The notes under the pieces were generated by a model. The model was given only the letters and a program-made list of their open reading frames with translations, had not been told where the DNA came from and searched no databases. DNA of 64,000 bases, taken from contig CAMNHO010000002.1 of the NCBI GenBank assembly GCA_946539765.1, positions 137,885-201,884 of the forward strand. The letters are read 5' to 3'. The translations under genes and the position numbers were made by a program. This stretch comes from UBA4312 sp002394635 (GTDB lineage Bacteria; Bacillota_I; Bacilli_A; Erysipelotrichales; Erysipelotrichaceae). Shown piece by piece: positions 60,435-64,000 of this stretch. The number at the start of each line of letters is the position of its first letter. Positions within the stretch are counted from its first letter, which is position 1.

Positions 60435-61622
60435 TTATCCTTCGTATTTTTCTACGATAGTGGCACAACCCATACCACCACCGATACATAATGTAGCTAA
60501 ACCACGTTTTGCATCGGATTTTGCCATTTCATGAAGCAATGTTACAAGAATACGGCATCCACTGGCTCCAACCGGGTGACCTAAAGCAATGGCACCACCA
60601 TTTGGGTTCAATTTATCCAGATCGAATCCTAAATCTTTTCCAACAGCTACTGACTGAGCAGCGAAAGCTTCGTTTGCTTCATATACATCAAAGTCATCAA
60701 TGGTTAAACCAGTTCTTGCCAATACTTTTTTAGTAGCAGCAACCGGTCCAACACCCATGATTGATGGATCGACACCGCCTAAAGCGCCAGCAACCCATGT
60801 AGCCATCGGTTTAACCCCTAATTCTTTTGCCTTTTCTTCGCTCATAACTACTACAGCAGCGGCACCATCATTGATTCCGGATGCGTTTCCAGCAGTAGTT
60901 ACACCGCCAGCGTTGATTGGACGTAAGCGAGCTAGACCTTCAACCGTTGTTCCTGGGCGAGGGCCTTCGTCTGTATCTACGACAGTAACAGCTCCTTTGC
61001 GGCCTTTTACTTCAACTGGAACAATTTCATCTTTAAATGCACCAGATTCCATAGCTGCAGAAGCTTTCTGCTGTGATTTAGCAGCAAACTCATCCAATTC
61101 TTCACGAGTCAATCCCCACTGAGCAGCTACATTATCCGCTGTCTGGATCATATGATAGTCATTAAAAGCATCCCATAATGCATCTTTGATCATTGTATCA
61201 ACGAATACGCCATTGTTCATTCTGTATCCAAAACGAGCATTCATCGCTGCGAAAGGAGCTCTAGACATGCTTTCCATACCACCAGCTACCACGATATCAG
61301 CATTTCCAGCTAAAATCATATCAGCAGCCATATTTACACAGTTCAAACCAGATCCGCAAACAACGTTGATCGTAACTGCAGGAACTTCAACAGGAAGTCC
61401 AGCTTTGATAGAAGCCTGACGAGCTACGTTCTGACCTAAACCGGCCTGGATAACACAACCCATTAATACTTCATCAACCTTTTCTCCAGCTACACCGGCA
61501 CGGTTCAATGCTTCTTTAATAACAATAGATCCAAGATCTACTGCCGGAATAGAACTTAAAGCACCGCCCATTTTACCGATTGCAGTACGACATGCACCAG
61601 CTAAAACAACTTTTTTTGTCAT
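60435..61622 (-). CDS. thl: Acetyl-CoA acetyltransferase (thiolase)
   Basis: The 395-residue thiolase has the acyl-accepting cysteine in INVVCGSGLNCVN (near residue 88), the histidine in ALGHPVGASGCR, and the second cysteine in LATLCIGGGMGCA. NEAFAAQSVAV completes the active-site pattern of biosynthetic thiolases. It condenses two acetyl-CoA in butyrate-type fermentation or similar; the other butyrate genes are not in this window. GGAGG precedes the ATG. Confidence 0.95.
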   Translation of the reverse strand: MTKKVVLAGACRTAIGKMGGALSSIPAVDLGSIVIKEALNRAGVAGEKVDEVLMGCVIQAGLGQNVARQASIKAGLPVEVPAVTINVVCGSGLNCVNMAADMILAGNADIVVAGGMESMSRAPFAAMNARFGYRMNNGVFVDTMIKDALWDAFNDYHMIQTADNVAAQWGLTREELDEFAAKSQQKASAAMESGAFKDEIVPVEVKGRKGAVTVVDTDEGPRPGTTVEGLARLRPINAGGVTTAGNASGINDGAAAVVVMSEEKAKELGVKPMATWVAGALGGVDPSIMGVGPVAATKKVLARTGLTIDDFDVYEANEAFAAQSVAVGKDLGFDLDKLNPNGGAIALGHPVGASGCRILVTLLHEMAKSDAKRGLATLCIGGGMGCATIVEKYEG

Positions 61623-61657
61623 AATATCCTCCGTTTTGTTAAATTCTTCACAAATGT

Positions 61658-61686
61658 ATTATTGCATAATTTCCCTTTGATTTCAA
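61658..61686 (-). promoter_or_regulatory. Promoter of thl
   Basis: Minus strand TTGAAA (61681-61686), 17 bp, AATAAT (61658-61663), about 35 nt before the ATG. Confidence 0.55.
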
Positions 61687-61703
61687 TAAACACTTCATTA
61701 TTT

Positions 61704-62321
61704 TCATCGAATAAAATGGGTCGCGGTAAATTCTTCTTTTTCCGGTAGTCCATATTGTTTCTTCCCATCATGGATGCATTTGATCAAAAAACTCATATTC
61801 CTTGCCAGTGTCCGCATGGTCTGTAATCCTTCTGCATCTTTTTTTGCTTCCCCCGGCATTCTTCCATGTACGCCATTCCAGTATTGACTGCTTGCTATTG
61901 GCATGCTGTTAATAGTAAAATACTTGTTCAATTCATCAAATGTAGCAGAGATTCCTCCCCTTCGAGCCACTGCAATACTGGCACCGACCTTCATTGTACA
62001 GTCAAAAGATCCGCTATAAAAAAGACGATCAAGAAAAGAAATCAATGTTCCATTCGCCGAAGCATAGTAGACTGGTGTAGCAATGATCATTCCATCGGCT
62101 TTTTCAAGTTTTTTCGCCGCTTCATTTACTATATCATCAAAGATGCAACGACCAAGCTCAGCACATCGATTACAGGCAATGCAGCCACGAACAGGTATGT
62201 TGCCTATCTGCATTACTTCTGTCTCTATTCCTTCTTTTTTAAAAATCGGCAGCATTTCCGCGATTGCGGTTGCCGTGTTTCCATTCGGTTTCGGACTGCC
62301 GTTAATGATTAAAATATTCAT
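61704..62321 (-). CDS. Flavodoxin-like NAD(P)H/FMN oxidoreductase, iron-sulfur flavoprotein type
   Basis: The 205-residue protein opens MNILIINGSPKPNGNTATAI, the phosphate-binding loop of the FMN reductase group. RGCIACNRCAELGRCIFDD has cysteines spaced like the compact cluster motif of iron-sulfur flavoproteins. ATPVYYASANGTLISFLDRLF is the family's second flavin motif. It is likely an electron-transfer or quinone/nitro reductase. ATG 62321 follows GAGGTGATG. It is divergent from the Fe-ADH gene. Confidence 0.86.
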   Translation of the reverse strand: MNILIINGSPKPNGNTATAIAEMLPIFKKEGIETEVMQIGNIPVRGCIACNRCAELGRCIFDDIVNEAAKKLEKADGMIIATPVYYASANGTLISFLDRLFYSGSFDCTMKVGASIAVARRGGISATFDELNKYFTINSMPIASSQYWNGVHGRMPGEAKKDAEGLQTMRTLARNMSFLIKCIHDGKKQYGLPEKEEFTATHFIR

Positions 62322-62340
62322 AAACATCACCTCTTTTTAA

Positions 62341-62362
62341 ATTATAACATGAAAGGTATAAT
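62341..62362. promoter_or_regulatory. Overlapping divergent -10 elements
   Basis: Minus strand TATAAT (62341-62346) faces the flavoprotein gene, and plus strand TATAAT (62357-62362) faces the alcohol dehydrogenase gene. No strong -35 is seen for either. The two genes may be controlled together. Confidence 0.5.
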
Positions 62363-62381
62363 TAGAATTGAGGTGATATAT

Positions 62382-63482
62382 ATGCAATTTTATAATTCCA
62401 CAAAAACATATATTGAAAAAGACTGTGTCCTCAACCATAAGGACGAGCTTAGACAATTTGGCTCTAGAGCTATGATCGTCACCGGTCATTCTTCGGCCAA
62501 AAACGGCGCGCTGGACGATGTAACAAACGCATTGGATGCCATTGGGATTCCCCATGTCATCTTTAATGATGTCGAAGAAAATCCTAGTGTGGAAACAGTT
62601 GAAAAAGCAGCGAGGATCGGCAAGCAGTTCCAAGCCGATTTCGTAATCGGGATCGGTGGTGGATCTCCGCTGGATGCTGCCAAATCCGTGTCTGTATTAT
62701 TAGCCAATCCAGAACAGACAGGCCAATGTTTTTTACAAAAACAAGATCATATTTCTTTTTTACCGGTCGTTGAGGTTCCGACAACCTGCGGTACTGGATC
62801 GGAAGTTACGCCAAATGCTGTCTTGACATATCATCAGAAAAAGACGAAAGGAAGCATGCCTTACCGTGATTATCCAAAGATGGCATTGGTCGACGGAAAA
62901 TATCTGTTAGGTGCTCCATATTCATTGATCATCAATACGTCGGTAGATGCACTAGCACATTGTGTCGAAAGCTTCCTACATACAAAGGCTAACACATTGA
63001 CACGTATGTTTTCCGGTTATGGCTTGCAGCTTTGGGGTCATCTAAAACAGCCATTATTAGATAAACAGCCGCTTGATGAACAACTAGCTCAGGATCTGAT
63101 GATGCAATCTACAGTTGCCGGTATGGCCATCAGTCAGGCCGGAACCAGCCTGCCTCACGTGATGAGCTACCAAATTACATATTTTAAAAACGTTCCTCAC
63201 GGAAAAGCATGCGGCATTTATTTAGGAAGTTATGTTCGTCAGTATGAAAAGAATGACCCGGCAACAGTCAAAAAAATGCTGGATCTGTTAGGTTTTGAAA
63301 ATGTGGATTCCTTCTGTCAATGTTTAAATGATTTGATCGGAACTATTACGTTAACTCAGGAAGAAGTGGATAACTTCTCCAAGGAGATCTTTGCTAATAC
63401 CGGCAAACTAGCTACTTACCCATTTCCGATCACTAAGGAAGAAATCGACACTATTTTCCGTGAATCCCTGCATATAGAATAA
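62382..63482 (+). CDS. Iron-containing alcohol dehydrogenase
   Basis: The 366-residue group III dehydrogenase has the NAD(P) site VIGIGGGSPLDAAKSVSVL, the VPTTCGTGSEVTPNAV signature, and metal ligands in SVDALAHCVESF plus SLPHVMSYQITY and NVPHGKACG. Substrate preference (butanol, lactaldehyde or propanediol) cannot be read from sequence. ATG 62382 follows GAGGTGA. It converges with the repeat protein gene, sharing a terminator. Confidence 0.92.
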   Translation: MQFYNSTKTYIEKDCVLNHKDELRQFGSRAMIVTGHSSAKNGALDDVTNALDAIGIPHVIFNDVEENPSVETVEKAARIGKQFQADFVIGIGGGSPLDAAKSVSVLLANPEQTGQCFLQKQDHISFLPVVEVPTTCGTGSEVTPNAVLTYHQKKTKGSMPYRDYPKMALVDGKYLLGAPYSLIINTSVDALAHCVESFLHTKANTLTRMFSGYGLQLWGHLKQPLLDKQPLDEQLAQDLMMQSTVAGMAISQAGTSLPHVMSYQITYFKNVPHGKACGIYLGSYVRQYEKNDPATVKKMLDLLGFENVDSFCQCLNDLIGTITLTQEEVDNFSKEIFANTGKLATYPFPITKEEIDTIFRESLHIE

Positions 63483-63506
63483 AAAAAGGTCGTGTGACCT
63501 TTTTTT
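63481..63506. terminator. Bidirectional terminator
   Basis: AAAAAAAGGTC (63481-63491), loop GTGT, GACCTTTTTTT (63496-63506). It overlaps the stops of both converging genes. Confidence 0.88.
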
Positions 63507-64000
63507 ATTCTTTGATACGGAAAACATAGTTAACTTTGCATATAGCGCCATCCGGTGCACCGGCAAAGTTTTTATTCTGATTGCTCAAACTTTTAATTTC
63601 ATTCATCGTGTCCGTCAGCGTTGATAGTTCTCCTTCGGCAAGATCTGCCATTTCCTGCAAAGGCTTCATCGCTTGTTCACTAAACTGCTGTTGTCCGGTG
63701 TACAGCTGTAAAGCCCCATTATTCAACTGTGTGAACGCATCGCCCAACTGCTGCAGGCCCTGGCTCATGGAATGCAATGTATTCTGCTGAGCGGCTAGTA
63801 AATCTGTCCCTTCTTTTAACTGCTGTGATCCGCTTTGCAGACCCTCGTTATTGGAAACCAGTTGCTGGCTTGCCGCATTTACCGTATCGATGCCGTTCAA
63901 TGATTGTTCATCCAGCTGCTGCAGACCTTGGCTCAAAGTATCAACGCCGTCAACCAGTTGATCGGATCCACTGCTTAACTGGTTTGCAGCTGTTTGAAGC
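63505..64000 (-). CDS. C-terminal end of a leucine/glycine heptad-like repeat protein (partial)
   Basis: The frame is open to the window edge. About 165 residues are visible, with repeating QL..G...L units (SQQLKEGTDLLA, MSQGLQQLGDAFTQL, NNGALQLYTGQQQF). This is the X-X-X-L-X-X-G repeat style of YhgE/Pip-type or related surface proteins. A short non-repeat end (FAGAPDGAICKVNYVFRIKE) follows, with no membrane helix. The N-terminal part, and so the family, is outside the window. Confidence 0.6.
   Translation of the reverse strand, partial: LQTAANQLSSGSDQLVDGVDTLSQGLQQLDEQSLNGIDTVNAASQQLVSNNEGLQSGSQQLKEGTDLLAAQQNTLHSMSQGLQQLGDAFTQLNNGALQLYTGQQQFSEQAMKPLQEMADLAEGELSTLTDTMNEIKSLSNQNKNFAGAPDGAICKVNYVFRIKE

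Noticed and set aside
1..64000. Mobile elements, CRISPR arrays, tRNA/rRNA genes
   Set aside because: No repeat-spacer arrays, transposase signatures, integrase genes, direct repeats flanking inserts, or tRNA-like cloverleaf outside the T-box leaders were seen.

Overview
The window reads as a chromosomal segment of a low-GC Gram-positive bacterium (Bacillota). Several gene neighbourhoods follow the Bacillus subtilis order: alaS-ireB-ruvX-yrzB-mltG-greA, comEA-comEC-holA-rpsT-lepA-hemW, rpsO-pnp, trmB-murC-ytxG-ytxH-ccpA, ybeY-dgkA-era-recO-glyS-dnaG-sigA-trmK, cshB-nfo and sepF-ylmH-ileS. Sporulation genes that Bacillus carries inside these blocks (for example gpr and spoIIP between rpsT and lepA) are absent. 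The single-chain GlyRS, four T-box leaders, the MEP-pathway enzymes IspG and IspH, and the compact layout point to a non-sporulating gut-type Firmicute, perhaps Erysipelotrichia. That taxonomic placement is inference. No prophage, insertion sequence, CRISPR array, tRNA or rRNA gene was seen.

Layout. 1-4.9 kb: branched-chain amino-acid genes (ilvD end, ilvC, ilvA) interleaved with a DUF815 ATPase and a GntR/FadR regulator. Two near-identical tandem operators lie directly downstream of the -10 boxes of two near-consensus promoters. 5-15.2 kb: ileS, tyrS and leuS, each behind a T-box leader (specifiers ATC, TAC, CTC), with ylmH, sepF, hpf and a TIGR01212 radical SAM gene. 15.2-18.7 kb: comG competence-pilus operon. 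18.7-24.3 kb: MBL hydrolase, rpmG (missed by a simple 60-residue cutoff), a class III CoA-transferase/racemase, a short structured orphan transcript, a class B PBP and ispG. 24.4-28.1 kb: a four-gene surface O-acylation-like operon (SGNH, DUF4358, MBOAT, DHHW). 28.2-38.8 kb: DNA repair, replication and translation core (nfo, cshB, ispH, trmK, sigA, dnaG, glyS, recO, era, dgkA, ybeY). 39-46.6 kb: ccpA-like regulator, ytxH/ytxG-like envelope proteins, murC, an unknown low-complexity protein, trmB, pnp, rpsO. 46.6-59.8 kb: hemW, lepA, fmt, rpsT, holA, comEC, comEA, greA, mltG, DUF1292, ruvX, ireB, and alaS with a T-box (GCT). 59.8-64 kb: TetR regulator, thiolase, flavodoxin-like NAD(P)H/FMN protein, iron alcohol dehydrogenase, and the C-terminal end of a repeat protein cut by the window edge.

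Themes. Most genes are on the minus strand. Many Rho-independent terminators overlap the last codons or the stop codon of the gene they end, and several converging pairs share one hairpin. A few genes (ispH, holA, possibly ybeY and the radical SAM gene) have no Shine-Dalgarno sequence and an extended -10 element 6-7 nt before the ATG, as expected for leaderless mRNAs. The most system-like observations are the GntR-DUF815-ilv regulon with its duplicated operator architecture, the MBOAT/DHHW/SGNH/DUF4358 operon, and the ~185-nt orphan transcript at 20.87-21.05 kb. All family assignments come from reading motifs and gene order; no database search was run.
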